Assembly: GCF_964340395.1 (NCBI RefSeq)
Contig: NC_135560.1
Span: 15,417,598-15,481,597, forward strand
Source of the DNA: Glandiceps talaboti
Lineage: Eukaryota > Hemichordata > Enteropneusta > Spengelidae
Length of the DNA stretch: 64,000 nt
Direction of reading: 5' to 3'
The notes under the pieces were generated by a model. That model made no database searches and was not told the origin of the DNA. It saw only the letters and a list, made by a program, of their open reading frames with translations. Position 1 is the stretch's first letter. Each line of letters begins with the position of its first letter. The translations under genes were made by a program, and so were the position numbers. Below are positions 1-11,795 of this stretch, piece after piece.

Positions 1-345
1 GACTTCTCCACACTCACTGACCCGGTAAGCTACACTGGTTAGCCCGTCGGCCTGGTTCGTATATGTGACTGTGGTAGATGCTGCACGAGTTGCGAGTTGT
101 ATAGTGGGAAACTGGGCCTTGTCAATACAAAACTAGACCTCTGTCCCTGACGTACCAAACTGCTGTCTTGTGTTATCCTTTAGTCTGAAATAAAAGTGAC
201 GGTTAGTCTGAAACGTACTTGCTGTGCGTTCTGCTCGTTAAGTGTAATTTATTGGGGTGCGAGACGTTAACCTTGCTGCGATCCCCGATCGCTCCATACT
301 TACTGAACAGATATTACGTGGACTTGGACTCGCGGGGCTATTTGC

Positions 346-369
346 TGGTGCCGGGGACGGGGATTCGAA
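346..369 (+). other. Primer-binding-site-like stretch (tRNA 3'-end complement)
   Basis: The stretch reads TGGTGCCGGGG then ACGGGGATTCGAA. Its reverse complement starts with a T-loop-like TTCGAAT and ends in ACCA, as the 3' end of a tRNA does. The sequence beyond TTCGAA lacks a matching T-stem, so this is not a tRNA gene; it looks like a retroelement PBS. The spacing from T-loop to CCA is one base longer than canonical. The second copy starts at 1569 and lacks 4 bases. Confidence 0.4.
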
Positions 370-416
370 TAAGTTCTCACGGTAGATAAATAGCACGCAC
401 GAGGCTCGAGTGCGAC

Positions 417-866
417 AGTATTATTACATATTGGGTTAGTGAAACATATTGAGTTAAGTGATAAAACATATTGGTTTAGGTTTATTACATATTGGGTTAA
501 GATGTCATTACATATTGGGTTAGTATTACATATTGGGTTAAGGTGTTATTACATATTGGGTTAGTATTACATATTGGGTTAAGGCGTTATTACATATTGG
601 GTTAGTATTACATATTGGGTTAAGGCGTTATTACATATTGGGTTAGTATTACATATTGGGTTAAGGCGTTATTACATATTGGGTTAGTATTACATATTGG
701 GTTAAGGCGTTATTACATATTGGGTTAGTATTACATATTGGGTTAAGGTGTTATTACATATTGGGTTAGTATTACATATTGGGTTAACGTGTTATTACAT
801 ATTGGGTTAGTGAAATAAATTGACTTAAGTGTCAAAACATATTGGGTTAGTATTTCATACTAGTAT
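417..866 (+). repeat. 41-bp subrepeat array, first copy
   Basis: TTACATATTGGGTTAG and TTACATATTGGGTTAAGG alternate, giving a 41-bp composite period. The first and last units are degenerate (ATTGAGTTAAG, ATTGGTTTAGG, AAATTGACTTAAG). The core GGGTTA is a permutation of the telomeric hexamer, but it never forms a contiguous telomere array. Confidence 0.92.
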
Positions 867-1118
867 AAGGTATTGTGGCGGTCGGATGATATCCTAAGCC
901 AAGTATATAGTGTTAGGTTGTTTTCCGTTGTTTCCTACAGTAATTACGACGTGGAGTTTGACCGGGAGTAACACTGGAAGTCGGCTACACGGTAACCTTC
1001 AGCCAAGTAGGCAGGTCACATGGGGTATATTTTCCCGCTATTCCCAAATATGGAATACGGCCTCGAAACATGAGTCTTATTTGTAGTTCATTAGCTTAAT
1101 TTTGGCGGGGTTTTAGTG

Positions 1119-1127
1119 TATAAAAAG
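1119..1127 (+). promoter_or_regulatory. TATA-box-like element inside the 1.2-kb unit
   Basis: TATAAAAAG followed by GGGAG lies about 290 bases before an AATAAA signal on the same strand. This order (TATA, transcribed part, polyadenylation signal) is typical of an LTR. The element would drive transcription rightward through the next subrepeat array. Function is inferred. Confidence 0.45.
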
Positions 1128-1411
1128 GGGAGAGTTTCTGAGATTTCGTTAGTCAACCTGGGGCCTCACTGGATGCTGTAATTTCGGGGAGAGAGTACTC
1201 CGTACTTTCGCTATTTCGTAGCCGACTTCTCCACACTCACTGACCCGGTAAGCTACACTGGTTAGCCCGTCGGCCTGGTTCGTATATGTGACTGTGGTAG
1301 ATGCTGCACGAGTTGCGAGTTGTATAGTGGGAAACTGGGCCTTGTCAATACAAAACTAGACCTCTGTCCCTGACGTACCAAACTGCTGTCTTGTGTTATC
1401 CTTTAGTCTGA

Positions 1412-1417
1412 AATAAA
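1412..1417 (+). terminator. AATAAA polyadenylation signal in the 1.2-kb unit
   Basis: AATAAA occurs within CTGAAATAAAAGTGACGG. It is also present at 189-194 in the first unit, exactly one repeat period upstream. Placed after the TATA-like element, it supports an LTR-derived interpretation. Confidence 0.4.
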
Positions 1418-1639
1418 AGTGACGGTTAGTCTGAAACGTACTTGCTGTGCGTTCTGCTCGTTAAGTGTAATTTATTGGGGTGCGAGACGTTAACCTTGCT
1501 GCGATCCCCGATCGCTCCATACTTACTGAACAGATATTACGTGGACTTGAACTCACGGGGCTATTTGCTGGTGGGACGGGGATTCGAATAAGTTCTCACG
1601 GTAGACAAATAGCACGCACGGGGCTCGAGTGCGACAGTA

Positions 1640-1982
1640 TTATTACATATTGGGTTAGTGAAACATATTGTGTTAAGTGATAAAACATATTGGTTTAGGT
1701 TTATTACATATTGGGTTAAGATGTTATTACATATTGGGTTAGTATTACATATTGGGTTAAGATGTTATTACATATTGGGTTAGTATTACATATTGGGTTA
1801 AGATGTTATTACATATTGGGTTAGTATTACATATTGGGTTAAGGCGTTATTACATATTGGGTTAGTATTACATATTGGGTTAAGGTGTTATTACATATTG
1901 GGTTAGTATTACATATTGGGTTAAGGCGTTATTACATATTGGGTTAGTATTACATATTGGGTTGATTATTACATATTGGGGT
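1640..1982 (+). repeat. 41-bp subrepeat array, second copy (truncated)
   Basis: This is the same ACATATTGGGTTA composite as at 417-866. Early units carry AAGATG rather than AAGGCG spacers, so variants are locally homogenised. The array ends at about 1982 with TACATATTGGGG, directly against retroelement coding sequence. Confidence 0.9.
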
Positions 1983-1983
1983 G

Positions 1984-2466
1984 ATACAGTGGCTTGGTAT
2001 ACGATATTTTCCGTTTGGCATTCGCCGTTCAAAGGGCAGGTGTCTTTCTGTCTGCAATTACATGTTTTTTGAGTGGGTTTGGTTTCGTTGTTGGAGATGG
2101 TGGCGTTGTGCGCTTTGATTATGGTAGCCATGTTTGGCATGCAGCTATAACTGACTTTGACATTGTTTCTGTCGAATATTTTGTGTAACTTGGAGTCTTC
2201 TGGGAAATGTTTTGCGATTAGGGTGAGGAATCGTTTGCCTACATTGGTGGCTACGTTTTTGCTGTATGGTGGGTTGAACCAGATGGTGTTTCTATTTCTG
2301 TTTTTCTTGTTTTTCTGTGGCGGGGTGCTGGTGTACGTGATGTTCTCTTTGTAGCCGCTGGTTTTTAGTGCATTTTGGTATAGTGGGGCTGCCTGGTTGA
2401 AGATGTGTTCGTCGGATGATATGTCGGAAATTCTACGGCCGATGGCTGACGATATATTCTTGACGA
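1984..2466 (-). pseudogene. Penelope-like retroelement fragment (post-RT region, GIY-YIG end lost)
   Basis: Read on the minus strand, one frame is open for about 160 codons, from the (TA)n tract near 2466 down to 1984. It contains WFNPPYSKNVATNVGKRFL, then HKIFDRNNVKVSYSCMPNM, then a cysteine-rich CNCRQKDTCPLNGEC and VYQATV. I recognise this order from metazoan retroelement proteins in which a GIY-YIG endonuclease follows; assignment to Penelope-like elements rests on that family knowledge. The frame is uninterrupted, so the insertion is fairly young, but the RT core and the endonuclease are missing. The 3' side runs straight into the 41-bp satellite and the 5' side into (TA)n. A related GIY-YIG-bearing element family is the main alternative. 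Confidence 0.72.
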
Positions 2467-2515
2467 TATATATATATATATATTATATATATATATATAT
2501 TTATATAATGGTATG
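2467..2515. repeat. (TA)n microsatellite
   Basis: Imperfect TA dinucleotide run (TATATATTATATATATATAT and similar) at the 5' boundary of the Penelope-like fragment. Confidence 0.9.
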
Positions 2516-5500
2516 TATGGTAATACATGGGATAGTTATTTTTCTGGGCGAACCTTTCCCATTTTTAAATTGTAATCCTGATTCAAAGTGTGCCTTTAAC
2601 AATGTCAGTTTATACATTGACTGTAAGATTATCATTTATTACATATGACGTGAACATGTCACTTCTGAAAACCATTGTTTTCTGCAACCTCTTTACTTCC
2701 ATGAAATGGTTTACAATACTTCCAGCATACCTTCCTTAAAACGTTACACAGCCAAACATCTTCAAACGGCACCTTTTATATCTAAATGTGATATAGTCAA
2801 GGTCACAATGTTTGAAAGGAATAATTTATTTACAATTATACTTTACCGAAGCATTCAATCGACTAAATGTAAAGATATATTTTCGTTCACGATTTCCCTG
2901 AATATTTTACTACCCCAAAACCTTAACAGTTCGCATCGATATATTTATCAGCGTAATATATTATCCACTCAACACGCATCTGTGAGCATGATCCATCTAG
3001 CGAAATCACTGCAATTTGTCAACTGTGACACATTGTCTTATATTTAGAGAAGAGTTGTGTAGGTAAATGAGCGTTGTGGTACCTCAGGTCTCGGTGTAAT
3101 AATGTAAAGTAGTAAAAAATAACGACTGTCATACTCAAAGATTTGCAGACTAAAACATAAGCCATTGCAGTAAATATCAATCTTTGAAAAGGTGTTACAG
3201 AAGTACATTCTGTTATGAACAAGTGACATTTCGAAGACGGAATAACCGATCCGTAGTATTTCAGTCCACAATTACGTACATAAACATACATCACTATCTG
3301 AGAGTATATTATGTAAGCAATATACGTTGTCGATAGAGCATACCTAGTCGATCAATAATGCCAACAGTAAGATTATAAGCTTATATCGCATACAGTATCA
3401 TCGGAGTCTGTAAGAACACCCGTACATCATAAGTTGAAGTAAGATACCGGGATGGACAGGGTAGGATTGTGTCATATTAATTGTATTCAAATGGAATTCA
3501 AGTGTTGGTAAACCATAGTATTCAATTTAACTTTTGTTCCAAACACAACTTGAAAATATTACCTGGAATTTTTGACTGCACGCTTCAGTCTTTGTAAACA
3601 TATTGACTCGCTATTCAGTACACGTGATGGACACGTGAGCCTAATAAGGGTTATAGGTGCCTTTAGTTATTAGTTTAATGATATAATAAATTATTGGTAC
3701 ATTTTGTTCGTACATGAATAATTACTTTATTTGAGGCTTAATAAAATCTGCGGTTTTCCAGATATAATGATGTTGCAGTTAGTCATCTCTTTACTTTAAT
3801 TAACAAATGTGTATATTTATACGTGCATAATAGTACTTAGTTCTTGCCATTGGAAATAGTGTGTCTGTATCTCTTCTAAGTTATTTTTATTCTGTTGTGT
3901 CATATCAAAGTTTGACTACGATAGGTTGTGAATCTGGCAAAACTTTAAGAGCTAGTATCCCTTTGAAAAATGAAACTATATTAATTAGTTTGGCTTTGAT
4001 ATCTGTGTTCATTTCTTATGTTGTCTGTGGGCCGGAGGCCTTGGCAAGTAATAAACAAATTATTATACTTAGTTTTTTGGGGGTTTTTATCATACAATAC
4101 GACATTTTTGTCATTGAACATAGCTTCTGTCGCTTGATCCGTGTATTTTACCGACAGCGACTATAAGTTCCTCTTTTATAACAATTTTGTCGCTAGGACC
4201 ACGTACAATATAGAGTGAATATTTGTGGGTGTTGAAGGTGGAATGTTTTGAGAAGCTTATAAGGACGTCACAGATCCTTTTCGAATAAATGGATTCTTTT
4301 TACATTATCCCCATGGGTATACTACACCGTACAATCTGTCACAATTAATGATTTCAACAAAAATGAAGCATATGATCGACATAAAGACGTAGTCTCTACA
4401 GGTCGATTGTAATATTCAATATGAGAGATATTACATTTAAGTGTAGAGAAAGAATAACACGTCATACACGAGTAGATATTTTTGTCTCAAAACAAACAAT
4501 ATAATCAAATGTGCCTTTTATACAGTGAATGTTATGACATTTAGTAGATGTGTTGACTTAGGCTCTGTCGCGATGATTATTTCCTGGACCAGAAACACTT
4601 TGCTATCATACATATACATGTATACCTTTATATTCTCTTCATGATTAAAGTGCATTGACGATGTGCATGTATATTTCATTACATCCCTCTTATGAAAATA
4701 TGCCCAGCTCCCTTATCTGAATGTAAGAAATGAATGTAATTGAAAATACATTAAATAAACATTCGCATGTCATTATGCAAGACAATTATACCATAATATC
4801 TATATTTAAAACTGTATCATTTCTTTTCTTGTTAGAAGACATATTTAATGATTATATCCCGGTTTCCCCAATTTAATTTTGGTCGTTAGATACATCACCT
4901 GCTAACTAACTCGCTTAGTTTTGTCTGTCAATTAGTATCATCCGTCCATTACAACAATTATAGCCATTTATCTGTTATGCCCTACCATACTTGATCGGAC
5001 GCTGACACTTTTACAAAGTGAGATATTTGAATCGTGCACTAAATTATTTTTAGAGTTTATCATCAAAGTTGATCTACAAATCTTTAATTTGAAGAACGTT
5101 ACCTCTCACAATATGTCTGGAAATCAACTCAAATAACTGAAGTTTAGCAAGATTATCTAGATCTTCATACAAGAGAATTCCAAATATGTGCTATATTATA
5201 TCGTCTATATAACTTACAATGGGGTCAAGGGGTTTGAAGCATCACGAGCTGATATTCATGATATATACTTTGAAAAAGTGGCTATCTATGAATTGGTGAA
5301 CGCTCTACAGGTGTCCCGATCTTTGATAAAATATATTGACTGAAATTGATATACTTTTGAATGTTATCAATAACGTCATACCCTTGAATTGTTTAAACAG
5401 TCACAGATGAAGTGTTTTCGAGGCAATAATGCCTCAACGGTGCTGAATAAATTCATTCCGAGGAACGAAATGTAGATTACATCTTTGCAAACAAATATTC

Positions 5501-5573
5501 GGTATGGATTAGCTCTTCTTTTTGCGTTATTGGAAAATTTTTTGACTCCATAGAAGTTTCTTTTAAATGGCAC
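2516..5573. other. Non-coding AT-rich stretch
   Basis: I see no conserved exon, RNA gene or recognisable element. Open frames here (e.g. 2706-3047 and 3861-4166 on +) have no domain or signature I recognise. It was searched specifically for the Cys-loop (C-x13-C) exon of the receptor downstream, without success. Confidence 0.5.
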
Positions 5574-5671
5574 TGATCGATCGATCGATTGATTGATTGG
5601 TTGGCTGGTTAGTTGGTTGGTTGGTTGATTGATAGATAGATTGATCGATCGATTGATTGATTGATTGAATC
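5574..5671. repeat. Degenerate GATC/GATT/GGTT microsatellite
   Basis: GATCGATCGATT, GATTGGTTGGCTGG, GATAGATAGATT and GATCGATTGATTGATT blocks succeed each other, all one-base variants of a GATT tetranucleotide. Confidence 0.9.
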
Positions 5672-6743
5672 TTCAAGTACCCCATTTACGAATATATAGT
5701 ACTTGCTACTCTGCGATTCGGACCTTGGTTGGGTACTGCCGTTAATTTAATTGTCGACTGCTTGTATTGTTATACACTTTAACTCGTTTAACTGAAGTTG
5801 CCTAGTGAACCCACTCACTGCTGCCTAGTAGGTTCAACTTTTTTTCGTTTTAACGTTGCTGATCTGATAGACATCAATAATGGAATAGGCTAGGAAGTTG
5901 TTCACAGCCACCTGTGACAATACAACCTACAGGGAGTGACGAATCGACGACTGTGACAAGGCTTATTATTTACACAAATTAACTCGATTATTGACGAGAA
6001 TATTAAATGTAATTATAGAATTATGTCATAGTATTTGCATGATCAACACTGACAAGTTTATATCATAGGTCACATTACATCTAAAAAGACGAAAAAAAGT
6101 CATTCCCTCACTGACAACTTTCTGATATAAAATATACATCATCGAAATTACGTGTCATTTTTCCTTCTTAATTAGTGCCAAGTTAATGTGAGAAAATGAT
6201 TGATCGTGTATTTCATGGCTTGACTCTAACCGGTTTGCTCTCCAGTTCGTACCAAGGTGAAAGAATACGAATGTCTATTTGCGATATTATGCTCATAAAT
6301 AGCCAAGACTTTACTTTTTCTGCTACATACTTGTACGGAATATTAATGTAATGTATAACATACATTCTCTATCGACGTTGTATTGCCGTAGTCTTTGTCT
6401 AGTTGTATGGCAGATTGTTGAAATAATAATAAATACACCCATAGGCAATCCGGCTCCTTTATGAGCACACACTATTTAAATAAATACATGTAGAAGCGAA
6501 GATGAAATGGTGCTCAGAAATAAACAAAACCAGTAGAAGAGGCACATGAACTATATCCACCTCTTACATGGATAACTTTACAGTCATAAATGGTGCTATT
6601 ACAGGATCCCGTGACTCATGGGAGCCACTGTGGTATACACGAGATATCTGCACGAGCATGTCTGCCGTTCTCTAGATATGTAGTCATACTTTCATGAGCT
6701 GTGCGATCAAGTGATTCCCTGGACATAGGAAAATGTCGTGCTA
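5672..6743. other. Non-coding stretch
   Basis: No conserved coding signature, repeat or RNA gene is recognised in this AT-rich segment. Confidence 0.45.
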
Positions 6744-6767
6744 ATTTGCATATATGAATATGCAAAT
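6744..6767. promoter_or_regulatory. Inverted pair of POU-type octamers
   Basis: ATTTGCAT and its reverse complement ATGCAAAT lie 8 bases apart in a near-palindrome. Both are exact matches to the POU/octamer consensus. The pair lies about 20 bases outside the left arm of the foldback at 6788, so it could belong to that element. Regulatory function is inferred. Confidence 0.25.
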
Positions 6768-6787
6768 ATTGGCATTGCATTATGGTT

Positions 6788-7716
6788 CATATCACCTGTC
6801 CAACTGATTACAGTCATAATTTAATTTCATCTGTAATTTATTTTACTGTTGTAAATAATGTTTTTTTAAATCTGTATTCTGCCAAGATATATGACAATTG
6901 AATGTATTGATTAGGACAAGGTAGTTTTCGTAAACAAACACTATCATCACGAGTAGATGGAATGAAAACATTGGCTATGTTTACAAAAGCAATATTTGTC
7001 ATGATGAAAGTTTACCCGTTGATGGCTTAAAGCATCAAAATATAAAAATATAATCGTCTACCGTCTCGCGATTTTTGTATTGGGTACAGTGAAAAGATAA
7101 ATTAAAGTTTACCCAGTGGAAAGGATCATATTATACGTTCTAAGTCTCATACTATAACGCTCTCGGTCGGAGGTCGGCGACTGCCGCTGGTATAATAGCA
7201 TTGCTGTCATAGATATATCTTTTCATGCTTTATAGGATCGATAAGAACACGATGATGTAACACACGTCCTCGTTAATCAACAAGTCAGTCAAGCATAGCC
7301 ATCGTGTTTACTCATTTAGGATTGCGTTTGTCAGTCTAGTCATATGTTAACAGCTGACGCGATGCTTGTTATGCATATCAATGTACGTCTAGGTTGTGTA
7401 CGTAAATAATGAGTAGGTCACATCTTGTAATGAGAATATATTATGATACCTACAACATGGAGGTGATGATGCACTCGAACTCTTTATTTATTATTTGGAA
7501 AACTGTAAATGATAGCCTTCAATCGTAGACCCTACTTTCCTATAGGGTCTATGCTTCAGTGCATAATTGTTAACCAACAGTCTTCTAAGTGAAAATACGT
7601 GTACAATCAATACACTCAATTGTCATATACCTTGGCAGAATACAGATTTAAATAACATTATTTACAACAGTAAAATAAATTACAGATGTAATTTAATCAG
7701 TTGGATAGGTGATATG
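6788..7716. mobile_element. Foldback/MITE-like element with ~120-bp inverted repeats
   Basis: The left arm (6788-6912) and the right arm (7605-7716) are reverse complements with a few substitutions and one 13-base indel. Shared stretches include TCTGTAATTTATTTTACTG and TAAATCTGTATTCTGCCAAG. The arms enclose about 690 bp with no open frame of note. Both outer ends begin CATATCACCT. No target-site duplication is evident. A non-autonomous foldback DNA element is the best reading; an inverted duplication is the alternative. Confidence 0.7.
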
Positions 7717-7904
7717 AGTTAACCTTGAAACCTTCACAATACGTGATGAGCGGATGGAGAGGTGGACGTTGATGCGTATGTTATTTAACATTTACTTCAT
7801 ATGATTAAAACAGCTAATGAACCTTTTGACATATGACAATTGCTAAAATCCTTACGTCGTTCGCTGAAGCCATGATGGTCGAGTGGTAAGAATTGCCCTT
7901 TTAG

Positions 7905-8387
7905 AATCTGCATACATACATACATACATACATACATACATACATACATACATACATACATACATACATACATACATACATTCAACCATACATACATACA
8001 TACATACATACATACATACATACATACATACATACATACATACATACATACATACATACATACATACATACATACATTCATCTACACACACATACATACA
8101 TACATACATACATACATACATACATACATACATACATACATACATACATACATACATGCATGCATGCATGCATGCATGCACGCACATCCGCCCACCCACC
8201 CACCCACCCACCCATCCATCCATCCATCCATACATACATACATACATACATACATACATACATACATACATACACACACACATATACACACACACACATA
8301 CATACATACATACATACATACATACATACATACATACATACATACATACATACATACATACATACGCACGCGTATACACACGTACAC
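7905..8387. repeat. Compound tetranucleotide microsatellite (CATA/CATG/CCAC/CCAT/CACA)
   Basis: About 480 bp, mostly (CATA)n, with internal (CATG)n, (CCAC)n, (CCAT)n and (CACA)n blocks. The long Tyr/His/Ile/Thr or Cys/Met/Tyr/Val open frames across it on both strands are low-complexity artefacts. Confidence 0.97.
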
Positions 8388-8540
8388 AAACAAATAGCAT
8401 TTATACCCATTTAAATATACTAATCAAAGCTGTAGTAGTTGCCCAGATATAAGAAAATAAGGCGGTCTGCGATCATTTCAATCACTTAGGCGTGTAATAA
8501 TTGAATGCATTAATACTTTAACGTTTTCTCCTCCTCATAG

Positions 8541-8675
8541 ATAGTTACGAAGTAGAAGAAATGCTGTTCTTCTGGAAGGAAGATATCCCTATTCAGAGAG
8601 AAGACGACCTTGAACTTCAACAGTTTGAAATACAAGACGAGGAGACCCTGGAGGTCATTCACAGATATCCTACAG
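8541..8675 (+). CDS. Anion channel exon A: end of ligand-binding domain
   Basis: The acceptor TCTCCTCCTCATAG precedes the exon and ACAG|GTATTA is the donor. The product reads (D)[14 protein letters not shown] and continues to HRYPTG. It aligns with the post-Cys-loop segment of GABA-A/glycine subunits (SYxYxxxEVxxxW to the TG before loop C). It is unusually acidic ([16 protein letters not shown]). Both ends fall within codons. Confidence 0.88.
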
Positions 8676-11600
8676 GTATTATGAGTTTTAATGGTCTGTT
8701 TATTCATAAGGTAACAAAGACCTACATGGTCATAAATATGGTCTAACCCCTGACGTTATCAATGTAATATAACAGAAATTGTCAATTATTAATTATATAT
8801 GTTCCGATTGCGGTGATAAATGCTGATTGAGGATATTCTGAATACTATTCGACAAAATCGATTTGTCATGACTGATGCTTTTATAGGACCGACTTTAGAG
8901 CCTTTTTTTCTGTCGTAATGTTTGATCATGTACCATAAAAAGTCATAACCATGACTGTGAAACAAAGAGAGGTAATGTTTTAAGGGGAGATCGTTGATGG
9001 TACCTGGGAATTTGAAATTATTAAATTATGAAATGTGGTAGCTAAGGGTATACCTACTTTTTGTTGGACATGCGGAAAGGTCGGTTTTATGAATATTTTA
9101 TTTGAAATTGAAAAACAAATCTTACTCTATATCTGTTTCGTTGTTTTACGAAAAAAAAAGTTTTTAACTGTGTTCAATTAATTTTCGGACAGTCATTGTT
9201 ACAAAAATATAATCATAGGCCTTCAGCTTATCCGATGACATTTCATCCATGTTATGTTCATAAGACCGTTTAAGCAATGTATGTGATTCAGTGAACAGGA
9301 ACTGATAGACAATGACATGTAAATCAACAGCAAACAATCCGTAAGAGTATACCTCTCTCCCTATTACACATGCGAATACTAAAATGTTAAACAAACGTTG
9401 TAATATAACATTTTTGAGGCACTTTATAATGTTGAAGGTATGTAATTAAGTAAACGTAGAATCAATGTATTTGTTGAACAGAGTTGTAAAATAACATGAT
9501 TTTAGCTAAATCTTGGGTTATGCAGTATGTCGAATTGGGAAAGCAATGATTATTGTTATTTATATCAATTGCATGATTGGAAAGGTTGATAAAGTAGAAA
9601 GAGAGAATATCTGGGGGGGGGGGGGTCACCAGAGGGAAAGCATGGGTGGCAACATTAAGGTACATAATTAAACTATATATGGCATTAGTCCACCGGGTCG
9701 CTTTAGTGTTGACAAAAGTGTTACATATTTCATGAAAACATATTCATTATTCATATTTATTCATGCCTATGGTCATATTGGTTTTTATCTATATTACTTG
9801 AGTACCTCAAATAAAAAATCAATGTAATATATTCCACTATCATTGTAAGCTTTGAATTATTAAACTATCCCATGTGTATTTCGTTTCTTTCGAGGTCATG
9901 ATTTGCTTTACTACAACATTTAAAGGTTGTACTCACAGGAGATATAAACTGCGAAATATGAGCTAAGCGCCCGATTAGTTCCATTCATCACATATTTGAG
10001 TTTACCAAGTTAGAATAACTATTTTTTGCAGGCAACTTTTCTTCGTTAGAACTACACTTTACGCTCAGTCGCAAGATTGGATATTATGTCATCAGTACAT
10101 TTTTACCGAGTTCGCTCTTGGTAGTGTTATCATGGGTATCATTCTGGATAAATCCGGAGGCAGCACCTGCAAGAGTTGCTCTTTGTATAACTACAGTACT
10201 CACAATAACAACTATGGCAATTGCAGTCAGAGATGAACTTCCAAAGGTGTCCTATGTCACGGTAAGATTGTTACAACATTTAAACAGTATCTAATTTTCA
10301 GCATTTCTTTCATACCACACGTTTTCCGGTGGTCAGCGCCAGATATACATCTTTACGGACCACCGATTAAAGAAACTCTTTCTCAAGAGTATGAACATTC
10401 CCTCTAATTAATAGACACAGAACACTCTTAAAAAGTACAGTACCGTTTGGCAACCCTTAATGCACTAGTTTAGGTTAATAAACATGTACCGTAAGCATAT
10501 GTAATAATCATATAATTTGTAACAGAGTTTGGTGTGTTTTTTAAGAGTGTGAATCTCCATCAGAAACCCCCACTGAGGTGCAAAGCTGGTTGAAAGTTCA
10601 GACCTTTATTGTACATATATACTGCAGATATTTATCTGACAGGTACGCGAAGATAACACTAAGTGAACTTGTTGTTACAATCAATGTCTTCATATTATCG
10701 GGTTACTCCTTTTTTTCAAAATATTTATTATATTCTTGCGAGGATTGTTGTGTCACAAAATAGTTTTAAAGGTATAACGACTTGTATAGGTCAACCGTGT
10801 TACTGTGATAGTTATAACTTAGTCAACAATATATAACTATCGAAAACACTGTCAGGGAATTCATCTTTAGTGATAACTAAACTCTACGAAAAAGTAATCA
10901 GTGACTGGCTTTTCATTTATCCCACGCCATATAGATAGTTACCAAGACAACGAACAACGTCTTAAGGTTTTATATATGACCTGTGGCTATTAAAATAGAT
11001 GTATGACATGTTCACCGAGTAAGATGGGGAGAAAATATCATTATGTTTTATATTGTAGAATATCGTATTTTATGAACATCTGAAATTTACTTATACTCGA
11101 GAAAGAGATCATGTTATAAAAAAGTAAATCGATCATGCATGAGTACGAGGTATGTAATTATAACGATCTAATATTTTGTATACTTGCAGGCTGTTGATGT
11201 ATGGATGTCGGCCTGCCTACTCTTTGTATTCGGTTCACTTGTGGAATTTGCACTAGTCAACTTTGTTTCCACGCTTGGCAAAACAAAGAAATCAAAGGTA
11301 AAATTAAATATGCCCCACCACCACCTTGTGGAATTAGATGTCTTGTAAAAGCAATCAGGATTTCACATCTCCTGTACTCTGAATAATGGTATCCATCAAT
11401 CAAATCTGTTACTGTAACACTACAAATCGCTGTATAAGCGATCTTTGCTGTAAATCTCTCACGAATGTTCACTCGTTTGTCACATGTTTTTCGATGCCAG
11501 CAGTAATCCGGGTCATGAGCCAATGTCTGAATAAAATGTCAAAGGTATACAACAGGAAATTATATTGAAAGCTATATTTTCAATATCAAGAAATTGGCAC

Positions 11601-11763
11601 CGTTCTACCTTTAACATAAACAATTGGCTAGGGATATATGTTAACCAACTAATTATAGTCTCCATGCATACTTGCATACACTCACACCCACATACATGCC
11701 TCCATGCGTACATACACACCTCTGTATAGTGTATACATAAGCGCAAGTACACATACGTGTACA

Positions 11764-11795
<32 letters not shown>

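Larger units (their letters stand above)
1..1982. repeat. Tandem repeat of a ~1,223-bp complex unit (one full copy, one truncated copy)
   Basis: The sequence beginning GACTTCTCCACACTCACTG at 1 recurs at 1224 and stays almost identical for hundreds of bases. TATA-like, AATAAA and tRNA-complement signals recur with the same 1,223-bp offset. Each unit contains a unique part and an internal 41-bp subrepeat array. The second unit stops in its subrepeat array at about 1982, where Penelope-like coding sequence begins. The array runs off the left edge, so total copy number is unknown. It could be a satellite derived from an LTR retrotransposon. Confidence 0.9.

Noticed and set aside
346-369. tRNA gene on the minus strand
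   Set aside because: Only the T-loop-to-CCA side is present; the T-stem partner, anticodon arm and A-box are absent, and CCA is not genomically encoded in eukaryotic tRNA genes. PBS is the better reading.
417-866. Telomere or interstitial telomeric repeat
   Set aside because: GGGTTA is embedded in an 18-23 base unit and never repeats contiguously as (TTAGGG)n; only the similarity is reported.
7797-8452. Long overlapping ORFs of Tyr-Ile-His-Thr and Met-Tyr-Val-Cys repeats on both strands
   Set aside because: They are translations of tetranucleotide microsatellites, open in several frames on both strands at once. The same applies at 12.2, 13.1, 15.3, 16.1, 27.1, 47.4, 53.9 and 59.1 kb.
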